Shown here piece after piece: positions 31,046 to 42,935 of a stretch of 64,000 nucleotides of DNA. The notes beneath the pieces were generated by a model. The model made no database searches. It saw only the letters and a list, made by a program, of their open reading frames with translations, and was not told where the DNA came from. Where the stretch lies: the NCBI GenBank assembly GCA_023053545.1, contig JAKZAN010000057.1:186001-250000 (forward strand), in the 5' to 3' direction. The position numbers were made by a program, and so were the translations under genes. Numbering within the stretch: the stretch's first letter is position 1; each line of letters starts with the position of its first letter. The DNA comes from Lepidurus packardi. Its lineage: Eukaryota; Arthropoda; Branchiopoda; Notostraca; Triopsidae.

Positions 31046-31667
31046 TGGAGGTGGCAGTAATGGTGGTACCTATACTACTCGCTCACTAGGAACAGTGGTG
31101 ACATCCACCAAACAACATTTGTTCCCAGACTTCCCCGCATTGCCAGACGAAATCATTAATGGTTTCGGAGGCTACTACGGTGACTTAGAGCCACCAGCCC
31201 CCGGCGTTAACAACTCACGCCACAATCTCTACTAGGAGATCCCATGCCTAGGCGTTTCCGCCGAGGCCATTAGACACGCCTTAAGCGTTGAACCCCCAGG
31301 CCCATACGTATCATCCATCACATATGGTCCCCTGCAGCCTAACCAAAATCTGTTAGGTTATCATCCCTTAAGTCTTCGTCGCGTAGACGCTAAGAAATTG
31401 GCGTATACCGTTGGAATTACGGAAGCACAATTTCCGAATTATCCAACTAATTCGATGATCAATATCGAATTCCTCCAAGGTATTTCTGATGCTTTAGCAA
31501 CTACAACTACCTTCAAGTTAACGCAAGTTAACTTCCACACTTTATCAGAGGTTGGATCTTTATCCCAACTTTTGACAGTAAGACTTGAGAATTTACTTCC
31601 CGGTCGATGCACCAATTGTCACGGTCTAATTTTGCCAGGGCATCAATCTAGCAAGGGATTAGAGTGA
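31017..31667 (+). pseudogene. Unknown ORF interrupted by one amber codon
   Basis: A frame from ATG 31017 runs to a TAG at 31233-31235 and then stays open in the same frame to a stop at 31665-31667, about 216 codons with a single interruption. The N-part is Gly/Ser/Thr-rich; the later part has well-mixed residues ('VSAEAIRHALSVEPPGPYV', 'LRRVDAKKLAYTVGITEAQF'). No family recognised. Either a pseudogene with one nonsense change or stop-codon read-through; the second is only a possibility. Confidence 0.45.
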
Positions 31668-31884
31668 TGTTCGGGAAAGGTGGATTTATAGAACTGTATT
31701 CGTGAGGATTACAGGGGTAAAGCTAGGTGGACGAAAACACTACATGAAAAAAACAGAGGACTACTGCCTAACACACTACTAGGAGAGTCTACCCTTTTAC
31801 CCTCCAACTAACAGACTACCCTCTAGTACTTCAACTCTCTAACCAACTGACTTGGTTAACTGAAAACATCATCCTCACTCTCAG

Positions 31885-31947
31885 GGATCCATCCTGCCTG
31901 GTGTATCCGTACAGGACGCGTAATCCGGTACACAGGCGGATGGATCC
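31885..31947. repeat. Long imperfect hairpin
   Basis: Arms of about 20 bases (ggatccatcc...gcctg...gta and complement) enclose about 22 bases, with two small mismatches. It lies between the amber ORF and the BEL/Pao remnant and could be a terminator-like or transposon-end structure. Confidence 0.5.
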
Positions 31948-32309
31948 TCTGGTGTTACGCTGATCTTAACTAAATAAGTAAAGCGAAGCGTGAGAAAAAG
32001 CAAGCAATGCGAAATATAGCCGTGACAATATGTTGTTTTCTCCAATGTGTGGGGCGTATACAAAGGGGATACGGGCAAACTCTCGAGGAACTTGTATTCC
32101 ACCTTCCTCAGTAACCGTTGGTTACGCTCGTTTGCATGTTATCACACAAGAGTAACTTGGTTCGCTCCGATCCTGTCGTTTTTGTTGTCAAGTGGTGTTG
32201 GGTCGCGGTTAAATAAAAGCCTACTTCTTGGATGACCGCAATTTCTCTTATTCCTTGCCTGAAGTTGTCTACTATAGGTAAGTCCAAACCATCCTTTCTT
32301 TGGTCTTCT

Positions 32310-32547
32310 CTACAACAGCGTCGCGACAATAGTAATCACCAAACTACTCCCGGGTAGAGATGGATTAACCCGAGCCGCTGAATTGAGGACTACAGGCGGA
32401 ATTACTAACAGACCGATTATAAAGCTATACCCCTTCGAAGTCGGACCGTCCGCGGAACGAGAGGAAGTGGAAACCGCACCAGATGCACGTCCCATAAGAA
32501 AGCCAGCCCAAAAAGAACGACCACGCATGGAGGTTGAACTACCGTGA
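32310..32547 (+). pseudogene. BEL/Pao integrase C-terminal remnant
   Basis: The frame reads 'TIVITKLLPGRDGLTRAAEL', 'RTTGGITNRPIIKLYPFEV' and an acidic/Pro-rich tail to a TGA at 32545. This is the C-terminal (DUF5641-type) domain of BEL/Pao polyproteins, from a lineage different from the 14-kb element. No core domains remain. The preceding 250 bases (with an AATAAA at about 32211) could be an LTR remnant, but no second copy was found. Confidence 0.6.
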
Positions 32548-32559
32548 GGAGAGGTTGGA

Positions 32560-33489
32560 CTACCGTGGGACGAGTGGAAATCAAAGACATTCATAGGGAT
32601 CGGCGGAGAATGAAAATGATTGGCTAAATGGTACTCCAAATTGAAATTATTTTTGGTATTGAAATTTAAATAATTGGTATTGAAATTTTGTATAGGGTTG
32701 GGGGTTTAGGGAGTTCCTGCACAAAAGGAGAGACTTTCCATTTGGGGGGCGTGCTCTATTCCCATCACTAAAACTGACCGGTGACCCCCTAACGCCGGAT
32801 TAGGATAATATACTATCCAGCTGCTCCTGGAAAGTACGGTATTAAGATACTTCGCACCGAAGCAGCCGAGACACAAGTCACACACCTGCTCGGAGAGAGA
32901 AAGGTGCCTACTGTCGACCGCCTGGACAGGTATACACCTACAAGCCAAGCAGAAGCCCTGAAATGAATCAAGGAATCAGTAACAAAAAGTGGAAAAGTCG
33001 ACGGGAAAACTGAGAACCCCTTACAAGACCGATCCATCTCATAAGAATTTTGTGGAGAAACCGTTTACGCTATAGCACTTAACAATTCTGTCAAATCCCA
33101 CATACCACAGCCATTTTGGATTTAATCAACAAAAAAAAAAAAAAACTCCCGGACGCCATTATACATTCCGTCACCTGTCCCAAACAAGCCCTAAACTTTA
33201 CACAATGTCGAAAATGTCAAAATAAAAACCGAAAAGTACACTTGAGCAAAGGAACGGCCTTCCTTATATGGAAATGTTCAAAGCCATAAACACTATATGA
33301 CGTAATAACAATGAAATTTCAATACAAGAAGCTGTTAATAGCCGAGGTATAAGAGGTCATTTAAATGAAAAAAGCACATACGTCAGAAACAAGAAATAAC
33401 CTCAAAAACCCTGATTCATTCTTACTACAACACCTAGTAATAGCCGACTTCGACGTTAAATGCTTCGACGAAAAGAATAACTCGAATGT
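32560..33489. other. No gene recognised
   Basis: Contains a short 'ggtattgaaattt' repeat near 32650-32690 and a small frame at about 32817-32963 with no secure match. Otherwise AT-rich and featureless. Confidence 0.4.
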
Positions 33490-33935
33490 TTTAGCAGCAG
33501 CTGAGACACCTCGTGTCAAGACACGAACACTCTCGGCTAAAACAACCTTTGAAGAATCCAGACAAACTCAACAAAAGTACAACGCAGAGAAGAACCCAGA
33601 TGGCTGCAAAAAGGCTGCTGGTTCACTGCAAAGTTAGCTGCCCTTGGCGGTACCTATCTACCAAGGGAAACAAAAACTCTATGAAAACAATTATTCATAT
33701 CTTATTACCAAATTTAGCAGCAGATGAGACACCTCGTGTCAGGACACGAACACTCTCGGCTAAAACAACCTTTGAAGAATCCAGACAAACTCAACAAAAG
33801 TACAACGCAGAGAAGAACCCAGATGGCAGCAAAAAGGCTGCTGGTTCACTGCAAAGTTAGATGCCCTGGGCGGTACCTATTTGCCAAGAGAAACAAAAAC
33901 TCTATGAAAACAATTATTGATATCTAATTACCATA
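33490..33935. repeat. Two tandem copies of a 223-bp repeat
   Basis: Units start at 33490 and 33713 (tttagcagca...). They are about 95% alike by eye. Each has the same open frame of about 45 codons, most likely by chance. Further copies lie at about 36943-37120 (partial) and 37121-37343. Confidence 0.85.
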
Positions 33936-34570
33936 TTAAAGCTAGCATGCATTGTACGAATAATGTTTAAATAGCATCAAATTAAATAGTATTAAATGGA
34001 AACCAAAGCAATCTACAAATAAAAAATGGCCATGAAACTGGAAAGTAATGACCTTTTTCCACTATCGTGCTGAAAAATTCCCCGCAAAAGTGAACGCTTA
34101 CCATGTGCAGTTTATTACGCCAATTTCAACGCGCCACTCTATCCCATTGTATGCTAGTAAGCTCTCCTTATGTTAAATAGAAAAAAAAGTGAAAATACAA
34201 AAATCCTTCATTTTTCTAAACATTTCGTTTGTTTAGAAAAACTAAACGTTGGAACAACGTTGGAGTGTGGAGGCAACGGACAGCCTGTTATCGCTCTTAA
34301 AAATGGCAAGAACGGGCTTAACTGGCATACTTATACGTTAAACTTGGTACATTAATGAAATCTAAGTGAATGCGAATATTCTCCACTTGTTTCTTACCTC
34401 TAAAACTTCCAAAAAGTTCTACTTTTTAAGCCACCTATTCTGACAAAACACGCTAAACGCCAACAGGAGAGGCTTCCTTAGGGGCTGCCACCCAGCCACA
34501 GCTGCGTTCTAATAGCGCAATACGACCCGAGCGCCATTATGAGAGCTTTTTGGCATTAACGGTGCAAACA
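33713..34570 (+). repeat. Duplicated segment, copy A (partner at 37121-37978)
   Basis: The second 223-bp unit plus about 640 bp of unique DNA recurs 3.41 kb downstream in direct orientation, with only scattered differences. The match ends sharply at 'gtgcaaaca' (about 34568 and 37977). The segment between holds the myosin V fragment. Confidence 0.85.
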
Positions 34571-34634
34571 GAACTAGTTAGTTTTGAAATATTTCCTTTT
34601 CCTAACTCAGTTCTTCAATAATGACAATTAACTG

Positions 34635-35215
34635 TTTAATTTAACTGCGCTCTCTGAAATGGATGGGAATGGGATGAGATTTAAAATGAAATGAAAAAAA
34701 TTGTAGAGAAATTGTAGAAAAATTAATTGTAGAGAGCTAATTGAGATAATTCAATAAACTAACGATTAGCCAAGTAAGAAATAAACTGATTCCCAACTAA
34801 ACGTAAAAATGGTATTTTAGCAAAAGGTCTAACTCAGGCCATTTCATTATGTACTGGTAATGAATCCTTAGCGATTCTAAGCTAATAATAAATTGATCAA
34901 AACGACGGTTATTTGCCATGTAATTGTAGTCAAATGTTTCCTTTAACTGCGCTCTCTGAAATGGGTGGGAATGAAAGGAGATTTTAAATTTAATTTAATT
35001 CAAAAAATAAGTTATAGGGAGCTAATTTAAATGAGTCAATCAACTAACGATTAGCCAAGTAAGAAATAAACTGTTTACCAACTCCATGTAAAAATGGTAT
35101 TCTAGCAAAAGGTTTAACTCAAGCCATTTCTTTATGTACTGGTAAATAAGCCTTAGAGTTTCTAAATTAATAATAAATTGATCAAAACGACGGATTACTT
35201 GCCTGTAGTGCGGTC
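34635..35215. repeat. Diverged tandem duplication, about 300-bp unit
   Basis: Block 34635-34918 and block 34940-35215 share long stretches ('ctgcgctctctgaaatgg', 'taacgattagccaagtaaga', 'aataaattgatcaaaacgac') but differ at many sites. Non-coding. The DNA from 35216 to about 35810 shows no gene. Confidence 0.75.
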
Positions 35216-35819
35216 ATAAGGGTGGCACGATATCTTCCAAAACGTTGACTATATCCTCAAGTTGCTGCTGTCAATTGGTGACTAGCAAAAAAATCACATA
35301 AATATCTTTTCGGTTTTTCTTTTTGTACCCAAACACGAATACCTGCAAATCGAGCGGCTATTAGGTAAAGTAGATATCCAACCCGTAGATATCCAAGACG
35401 CCGATAAACCGCAAGGATGTGACATTACTAGCCAAAGATTTGTTGATCAGGGACACATTTTTTTAAAATAAAGGCCAATAAATATGCTTAGTTAGGGCGT
35501 CACGCGGACATATCGCCTGAAACAAAAGAAAAAGTCGACATTTTGACTTTATATGTTGACTATTTTTTATTTGAAAGGACAAAATTGAGCGCTTTTTACC
35601 TCTTTTAGGTTCAATGGCTTTGTAACCATTTCTCGCTTAGTAACAATCTAGCGCTAACGCAACCATTTACGCAAATCCTCTTTATATTCAATTTCAAACC
35701 CATTACGTGGCAGGAATCAACCAGGAGTATCAGGACGCTAAAAATAATATCTTAATAAATGGAACTACAAGAACTCGAAAATTCTTCTTAAAGAGTGCTT
35801 GAAACATAAATACTTTTAA

Positions 35820-36896
35820 ACATGGGTGGTGCAGTTCTCTTGATCCGCTTCTTGGATCTGCACATTTCCTAGGTGCAACATAGCCCCCAAAATCCTGAAA
35901 ATGTTCTTCTGGATCTCATCATTAAAGCCCAATGAATGGAAGGCGCGATTGGTGTGCGTGAACTACCCCAAATCCTTTACCCCATCAAGGTAAGGACTCC
36001 CGCCCTGGTTCGTGTAATGAAAGCTGTCTTAATGACAATAAAAATAAAGAAACGATTCAAAACGCAATAAAATTGCATTTAACGCTACATAAAAGCAAAA
36101 GAAGAGCATATCGACCCACCTAAGCGTACATCCTGGTACTCGGGAAGACTAGCAGCAGCATATAACTGGTAAAAGATGTGGTAATTCCGTTCCTGGTTCG
36201 AGTGGAAGACCACCCGTGACTTTTCGAGTAAATACGTCCGTATGTTTGCTCCCGTATTATGATATAGACTGTTAAAGTCGATTTCCATATATTTGCCTAT
36301 TTCCATATAAGTTGATTTCGATATATTTGCCAAATCGGGAACTGTTATCGTTTCTCGTCGTTTTCGCATTCCCAATCGCCTGCCAAAGATAACCAATTTA
36401 CAAGCTTACTGTGCTCCCCGTTCATTTTTTCCCCTGCTTTTTGCCACTTTTTCAAAGGAAAAATAACAAAAATGAAGTATATTTACCTCCATAATGGGAT
36501 TCGAAGCCAAAAATGTCCTCTCCTCTTGCGTTTCAGTGGCAGAACCTCCGACAGGGGCAAAATAACGAATTGCGTACTTGGCAGAAACAGTTTTGCCTGC
36601 TCCTGACTCTCCTGACACAATGATGGACTGGTTTCGGTTCTCTCTGCAACAAAAAATCGCCCATTTTTTTTTTTTTTTTTTTTTTACAAAATGAGGAATT
36701 TATTGTAAAAAGGAATCAAATAGAGGGAAAATCTGAACCTTTCAAGTTTCGTATAAGCTTCATCTGCGACTGCGAAGATGTGAGGGTCTAAATTCCCATA
36801 TTGACTCTGGTTTCGATAAGTCAGGACAATGTCATTGCCATAAATACGTAACTCTTCATAGGGATTAACAGCACCCAAGCGGATTCCTACAAGAAA
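35820..36896 (-). pseudogene. Class V myosin motor-domain fragment, decayed
   Basis: Exon remnants at about 36738-36896 ('GAVNPYEELRIYGNDIV'), 36487-36643 (P-loop '[17 protein letters not shown]'), 36120-36379 (switch I '[16 protein letters not shown]', then '[18 protein letters not shown]') and about 35822-35995 ('NIFRILGAMLHLGNVQ') follow the order of a myosin V head. A tandem duplication of about 34 bases right after switch I shifts the frame, and a TAG at 35963-35965 interrupts the last block. The rest of the head, neck and tail is absent. It is a partial gene copy between repeats, not a working motor. Confidence 0.88.
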
Positions 36897-36942
36897 ACAA
36901 GAAAAGAGGTTAGAATCCGGACTTGTGAATTTCTTAAAAAGA

Positions 36943-37978
36943 ACTAAAACAACCTTTGAAGAATCCAGACAAACTCAACAAGAGTACAACGAAGAGAAGA
37001 ACCCAGATGGCTGCAAAAAATGCTGCTGGTTCACTGCAAAGTTAGCTGCCCTGGGCGGTACCTATCGGCCAAGAGAAACAAAAACTCTATGAAAACAATT
37101 ATTCATATCCTATTACCAAATTTAGCAGCAGCTCAGACACCTCGTGTCAGGACACGAACACTCTCGGCTAAAACAACCTTTGAAGAATCCAGACAAACTC
37201 AACAAAAGTACAACGCAGAGAAGAACCCAGATGGCTGCAAAAAGGCTGCTGGTTCACTGCAAAGTTAGCTGCCCTGGGCGGTACCTATTTGCCAAGAGAA
37301 ACAAAAACTCTATGAAAACAATTATTGATATCTTATTACCAAATTAAAGCTAGCATGTATTGCACGAATAATGTTTAAATAGCATTAAATTAAATAGTAT
37401 CAAATGGAAATCAAACCAATCTACCAATAAAAAATGGCAATGAAACTGGAAAGTACTGAAGTTTTTCCACTATCGTGCTGAAAAATTCCCCGCAAAAGTG
37501 AACGCTTACCATGTGCAGTTTATTACGCCAATTTCAACGCGCCACTCTATCCCATTGTATGCTAGTAAGCTCTCCTTATGTTAAATAGAAAAAAAAAGTG
37601 AAAATACAAAAATCCTTCATTTTTTCTAAACATTTCGTTTGTTTAGAAAATCTAAATGTTGTCTAAACGTTGGAGTGTGGAGGCAACGGACAGCCTGTTA
37701 TCGCTCTTAAAAATGGCAAGAACGGGCTTAACTGGCATACTTAGAGGTTAAACTTGGTACATTAATTAAGTCTAAGCGAATGCGAATATTCCCTACTTAT
37801 TTCTTACCTCTAAAACTTCCAAAAAGTTCCACTTTTTAAGACACTTATTCTGACAAAACACGCTAAACGCCAACAGGAGAGGCTTCCTTAGGGGCTGCTA
37901 CCAGCCACAGCTGCGTTCTAATTGCGTAATACGACCCGAGCGCCATTATGAGAGCTTTTGGGCATTAACGGTGCAAAC
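36943..37978 (+). repeat. 223-bp repeat copies and duplicated segment, copy B
   Basis: A partial unit (36943-37120) and a full unit (37121-37343) followed by the same 640-bp flank as copy A. Small indels separate the copies (for example one A more in a run near 37590). Confidence 0.85.
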
Positions 37979-39277
37979 ACCGTTCGTTTTGGACTCTCGA
38001 CTTTCCAAGTTGACTTCCGTACACTTTCAAAATTTAAATTAAAACGAACGCTTATAAGCGTAAATCAAGGAAATTTTAGTAGTTTAAATATAAACGAACG
38101 CGGCTTTGGATCCTCGTGGATGCAGCGTGGTATTGATTTTTGCCTCAGGGATCTACTACCCCATTTACCTATTCGTACCCCCCTTTGTAACAACGTGGCT
38201 ACTTGCTAGGGGAGCATGTTGTGCTCTTACTCCGTTTTTCGTTCCAAGCCATTGACTTTATAGTACCACGGAAAAGGGGGCCCACAATTATCGCATTGCC
38301 TCTTTACTCCGCCTCCCCCGATCAATATCTCTTTGTAGAAGATGAGGGCTAAATCTGGTCTGAAATATCCTAAAATCTGGTATCGTAAGAAATTATAACT
38401 CTTATAACAAACAAAACTGCATACTTGTAAGCATACTTTTAGGTTCCAATTAACTTTTAAGCCCAAAAATATTCGTCTTCATAACTTCTTTATTCGTCAA
38501 AATAACTCCGGTACAAAAGTGGTTTTGGTAAATAGGAAGCATTAGCAAAATGAAAAAATTGGGCCTTCCTTCCCTTATTTTTCCACAAAATTTTCCAAAA
38601 TTTCTTTGTCTTCAACTCTTATTTTTTTCCAAGGTTGGGGCGTATCACTTTCGCCCGAAAGGCCAAATGTTCAATTCATCAAATGTTCAATCGCTTAAAA
38701 AAATACAATATTTTTTCCATGATTTCTTTTCCTTATCTTTTGCTGTGCGGACAATTTAAGCGACTTTCATGGTTAAAAAAAATGTGCGCTTGTTTCCTTA
38801 ACAAAACTTGCATAGAGTTTTGCGTAATTAAAACATTTGAAAAAAAAAGAACAAGGCAGAAATGGTTCCACGTCCCTTTTAAAACTTTCTTCGAATTCCA
38901 ACTTGTCCGACTAGAAAAAAGCGGTAATTTCTCACATAGCTTTCACTTTCTTTGCTTTGCGGGACTCGGATATCACATGAAAGTTGTGTTTTTGTGTGTG
39001 TGTATATATTTAATGCCAGCCGGAAGATCCGTTTTCCCTGTTTTCAACGCATTTTGGGCAAAGTTCCCACTCAAAGACGTATTTTTTCTTTCCCCAAGTT
39101 TTAAAAACTTCTTTTTCTGCGTTTCTTGGCTTTGCGGTCAAGTTTTTTCCCTTAGCTGACGTCAGCAGAGTTAAAATTAGGAATCCGAGCTCTTCGGAAA
39201 AACGGCCAAAAAATACCCGATTTCTTTTCTGAAAAGTAAATGCAAAAAGATCCCCAATACGTTCACGTTTCTCCACA
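37979..39277. other. Probable 3' UTR and flank of Jun; no other gene
   Basis: AT-rich with T-rich stretches on the plus strand. Plus-strand frames at 38550-39159 are low-complexity and not convincing. A CRE-like TGACGTCA lies at about 39157-39164. Confidence 0.45.
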
Positions 39278-40198
39278 TTAAAATTGCGAATTCAGCACAA
39301 TTTGACATCCGCTGTTGTAATGCTCCATTACTTGCTGCTTAAGACTGCAGACCTGGTCACGTAGTTTGTGCATAACGGTCGCTAAGTCTGAGTTCTCATT
39401 TTTCAACTGTCGCACTTTATCTTCCAATTTGGCGATACGTTCCAACTTTCGCCGCCGACACTTGGAAGCCGCAACGCGATTCCGCTGCCTCTTCCGTTCC
39501 AGTTTGATTTTCTCTTGCGATTCCATGTCGATAGGAGACATGGGAGGTGAGGTGGAGATCGTCAGGGGTTCTTCTTTCACCAAGGCGGGGAACTGTTGAG
39601 TTTGAGTCTCGTATAAGGACGACTGACTCGAAGTGGAAGTGATGGGGATGATTCCGGGTAAGGATGACCCGGAAATGGTCGGATTTGAGTTTCCCGCCAC
39701 AGAATTCCCGCCTGACAGGTGGGAATGGGAAGCACCGCCCCCCAGGTTGGTGTACGTATACGTAGGGTGGGTGGAGGAGCCCATGGAGGAAGAGGTGATT
39801 ATGTCGAGGCTAGATGATGACGATACGGATGTGGGGTTCATTTGGCTCGTATTGGGCCCAGGTTGTTGTTCATTTTGCTGATGGAGCTCCGCTAGAGCCT
39901 CTACGAAGCCCCGAGCATAGAGTTCCTGTTCTTGGGTGACAGATTTCGGGTTTGGGAACAAAAACTGACCCGGAGTTGGCGTCGAGGTCACGAGTCCATT
40001 TTGCTGCATAATGAGCTTTTCAAGCTCAGGCGAACCTAGTTTGAGCATATGCAAGTCTGGGGACGACAACAAGACGTCAAAACGAGGCTTTTTGGCCAAA
40101 CGGGGGCTGTTGAGGTCCAAAGTGAGTCGTTTCCGTAAATCCTCGCGCGGTGCGCTATATTGCATCTGCATGTGGTCTTCATAGAAGGTGGTTTCCAT
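39278..40198 (-). CDS. Jra: Jun/AP-1 bZIP transcription factor
   Basis: A single-exon gene of 306 residues from the ATG at 40198 (accATGG); an in-frame extension to 40228 would need GTG. It begins 'METTFYED' as vertebrate Jun does. The delta/JNK-docking region reads '[20 protein letters not shown]', holding the Ser-Pro sites equivalent to human S63/S73, followed by '[12 protein letters not shown]' with the Thr-Pro pair. '[20 protein letters not shown]' precedes the basic region ([20 protein letters not shown]) and a leucine zipper of five heptads. It forms AP-1 dimers with Fos or itself in the nucleus downstream of JNK. Intronless structure is usual for Jun. Complete and intact. Confidence 0.96.
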   Translation of the reverse strand: METTFYEDHMQMQYSAPREDLRKRLTLDLNSPRLAKKPRFDVLLSSPDLHMLKLGSPELEKLIMQQNGLVTSTPTPGQFLFPNPKSVTQEQELYARGFVEALAELHQQNEQQPGPNTSQMNPTSVSSSSSLDIITSSSMGSSTHPTYTYTNLGGGASHSHLSGGNSVAGNSNPTISGSSLPGIIPITSTSSQSSLYETQTQQFPALVKEEPLTISTSPPMSPIDMESQEKIKLERKRQRNRVAASKCRRRKLERIAKLEDKVRQLKNENSDLATVMHKLRDQVCSLKQQVMEHYNSGCQIVLNSQF

Positions 40199-40364
40199 GG
40201 TAACCAAATTTTTGCAACGCGGTAGCACGTAAAAATCCTAACTAGCTGGTCCGTAGCTCAACGGGAACTGAAACACATTTAAAACTGAATATAAACAACA
40301 GAAATTTGAAAGAGGGATTGGCGTAAGAGACAAGTTCCACTCGCTACAACCACTTGCTTGGAAA

Positions 40365-40471
40365 TGAGTCACAGAACGACTGGCCCCGTTGGCTTATACG
40401 TCTGACTCACCCACGCTATTCTCGGAAGCTGACGTGTAGCTACAGGTTTCGATTGGCCGACGCTGACGTCA
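40365..40471. promoter_or_regulatory. AP-1 and CRE sites in the Jun promoter
   Basis: Two consensus AP-1 sites, TGAGTCA (40365-40371) and TGACTCA (40403-40409), a half CRE TGACGTG (40430-40436) and a full palindromic CRE TGACGTCA (40464-40471) lie 170-275 bp upstream of the Jun ATG. A reversed CCAAT box sits at about 40451. The set matches the known autoregulated design of Jun promoters in other animals. Confidence 0.75.
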
Positions 40472-41244
40472 GGGGTAAGCGAAAGCCAATGGAAGGGAAA
40501 GGGCAAGAGGACGGAGTCAAAAAACGGACGAAAATTAGGTTCTTGGGCTGCGCGGATTCGACTGCTCAGTGGATAAGCTATTAGAAGAATGGAAAACGAA
40601 GGCAGATAAATGAGCGCAGACGAGCAATTTGCTTTTGTTTATATTACGAACTTACGAATTGCGGGTTCTGGCAAGTCTAGGCGCTTTTTTCCTCGACGAT
40701 AACAGAAAATGTAAACATATTTTAGTTGGTCTTTGTTTATAAGTAGTTTTAGTCTCGATTGCCTATATAGTTTACGTAAGGGATCTTTTGTAGCACAACG
40801 AAGGCTTTTTATCATGTCTGACCAACTTTCACTTTGAGAGAACAACGGTCAACTTTCGAATTCAAGTTTAGTCTCATTTGATTCGGGATCTTGTAAAGAT
40901 CAACTTGATAACCTTTTCCGAGTTTTCCGTTTTTATTGGTTTGTACGCCGCATACCTGAAGAACCAAAAACTTATGGCAAAAATGTCCAAAATTTTGTGA
41001 TTCGGGTTTCGTCTCTTGCATTTTTACGGCGCAATAGCCGTACGGGGTTCAAGATTTCGAATCAGTGTCGCAATCGTCGACATTCGCAGTTTCATTCTTG
41101 AGCTAAAAACAACATGCTTGTGAACTTGCCTGTTAATTCCAATCGTGTCTTAATTAAGTTGGTATCAAGTGTTAGTCTCAGTTTTATAGTCAAGCTACTG
41201 CCTTCCTGATCCGCATTCATTTCCAGCTTTCATTGTTGGCCAAA

Positions 41245-42935
41245 ATGCCGAAAAAGAGTGGGGGAAAGAAAGGGAAATCAGAAGCGTCAGCCCTTTCCCT
41301 AGATTCAGTCCCAAGTAAGTTTGTTTTACCTCAAATTGAATTGTCGCTATGGTTTGCACAGACTCATCACTAGATGTTTCTTAAATACCCGAATCAGGTA
41401 GTAAGCAACGTAGTGAAAAACTTGATGCATATTCTGATATTGATGAGGAATCGTTGGCAGAGACTGGTAGCATTACCAGCACCTTTTCGGACCACAAAAG
41501 CATCAAAGGCGACGAAAGTAACTAAACACTCATTTAAATTCTTGTTTAACTAATACGTTCTCTGTTTTAAGACGCTGAAGTCGATGAAAGGAGCCAAATA
41601 GAAATTTTGGAAGATAAGTTGAAAGATGCCATAGATTTGACGACCCAGAAATCGTCCCAAGGCCGCGCGTCGTCTTTTGAAATCCTATGCAAAGCGTTCT
41701 CCATGAAGTATCTGCCCGAGTTTGTGTTGGGCAGACGAATGACCTTGATGGATTGCGTAGAGCGCGGTTTAAAAAAGGGGCGGGGTGCTGAGCAAGAAGC
41801 GGCAGCCAAGCTAGGCGTCTTATTGTGCCTTCAATTGGGAGCAACTGGGGAAGCTGAGAGCGTTTATCGTGAATTTAAGCCCATACTCACCCAAATTGCC
41901 TTGGACCCCAGTGCCCCCTTACCTGCCCGCGCACAATGCTGCACCACTCTAGGTTTATCTTCTTTTTTGGCTTCGAATGATGTTGAAGAGGTTAGCACTG
42001 CTCTGAAGACCTTCGAAACGATATTTAGCGCATTTACACCCGGTACTGCTTCCAACGCCTCACCCGAACTGGCTCGTTTGTACACCTCAGCAGTAGCAGC
42101 TTGGAATTTGCTCTTGACGCTCTTAGGAGCACGCCAAGTTTACAGCGTATGCCAAACACATATCGCGAAATTCTCGCGGCTCTTGGAATCGCCTGATGTG
42201 GATTTGAGGATCGTTTCAGGCGAGGCTATTGCCTTGCTTTATGAGGGAGGAAGGGAGTTTGACGAAACCTATGGGTTTGAAGAAGAAGGAGAGAAGGTTT
42301 CTGAAGTTGACGAACTATGTAGCAAATTACGGCAGTTAGCGACCGATTCGCATAAATACAGAGCCAAAAAGGACCGAAAACAGCAACGATCCAGTTTTAG
42401 GGACATCTTGAGGGCTGTGGAGGTAAAATTTTTCATTTCTTAGATCGTATTACGTTAATAGTGAATTCAAATGATTTTTTGGGAATATAGGAAAATGAAG
42501 TGCCTGAAATCAAGGTTAAATTTGGAAAAGAGGTCTTGGAATTGGATTCGTGGACTCGGAAGCATCAGTATGATGCGTTTTGCTCTGTAAAGAAACAGTT
42601 GTAAAGTTCGTAGAGTTTTCTAACTTTTGCCTTCTGCAGTTGCTCGGATCTGGAATGAATCTACATTTGACCGAAAACGAGTTCCTTCGCGATATTTTTG
42701 GATTGGGGTCACCCTTGGTGGTCGGGGAAGGTGTCGTGAGCAAAATTCCTAAGTCAACTAGGGTAAGAGTCTTTAAATTTTCGGTTTTAAGGACTTGCAG
42801 TTCATAAGGAGAATAATTTTACTATTTTTTAAAATATATTTTGTCCCCTTTTAGAATTATATGAATATGGCTGCCTTTAAAGCGAGGTCTGTGGCGAGAT
42901 CTAAAAATAGGGACAAACGTGTAGCTATGTTCTGA
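41245..42935 (+). CDS. Ifrd1: IFRD1-like (interferon-related developmental regulator)
   Basis: Six exons (41245-41314, 41398-41517, 41572-42422, 42491-42586, 42640-42762, 42855-42935) join in phase to 446 residues; the human protein has 451. The Lys-rich start 'MPKKSGGKKGKSEA' and a Ser/Asp linker precede helical HEAT-like repeats ('KYLPEFVLGRRMTLMDCVER', 'AWNLLLTLLGARQVYS'). The conserved C-terminal domain shows 'ELDSWTRKHQYDAF', 'LLGSGMNLHLTENEFLRDIF' and 'MAAFKARSVARSKNRDKR'. The vertebrate proteins are immediate-early transcriptional co-regulators (TIS7/PC4). It is divergent from Jun with 1,046 bp between the two start codons. Confidence 0.93.

Noticed and set aside
32817..32963. A piggyBac-like 'GKYGIKIL' in a short plus-strand frame
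   Set aside because: Only six to eight residues fit, the following sequence does not, and no TTAA-flanked ends were found.
33497..33637. The repeated open frame inside each 223-bp unit as a real small gene
   Set aside because: It is open simply because the repeat is open; the start differs between units and no promoter or conserved start was seen.
38550..39159. Long overlapping plus-strand frames opposite the Jun 3' region
   Set aside because: Phe/Leu/Lys-rich low-complexity translation of T-rich DNA, no domain and no splice logic; most likely the Jun 3' UTR read backwards.
40236..40262. A 'ggtccgtagctcaacggg' stretch resembling part of a tRNA gene
   Set aside because: No cloverleaf can be completed around it and no B box follows at the right distance.
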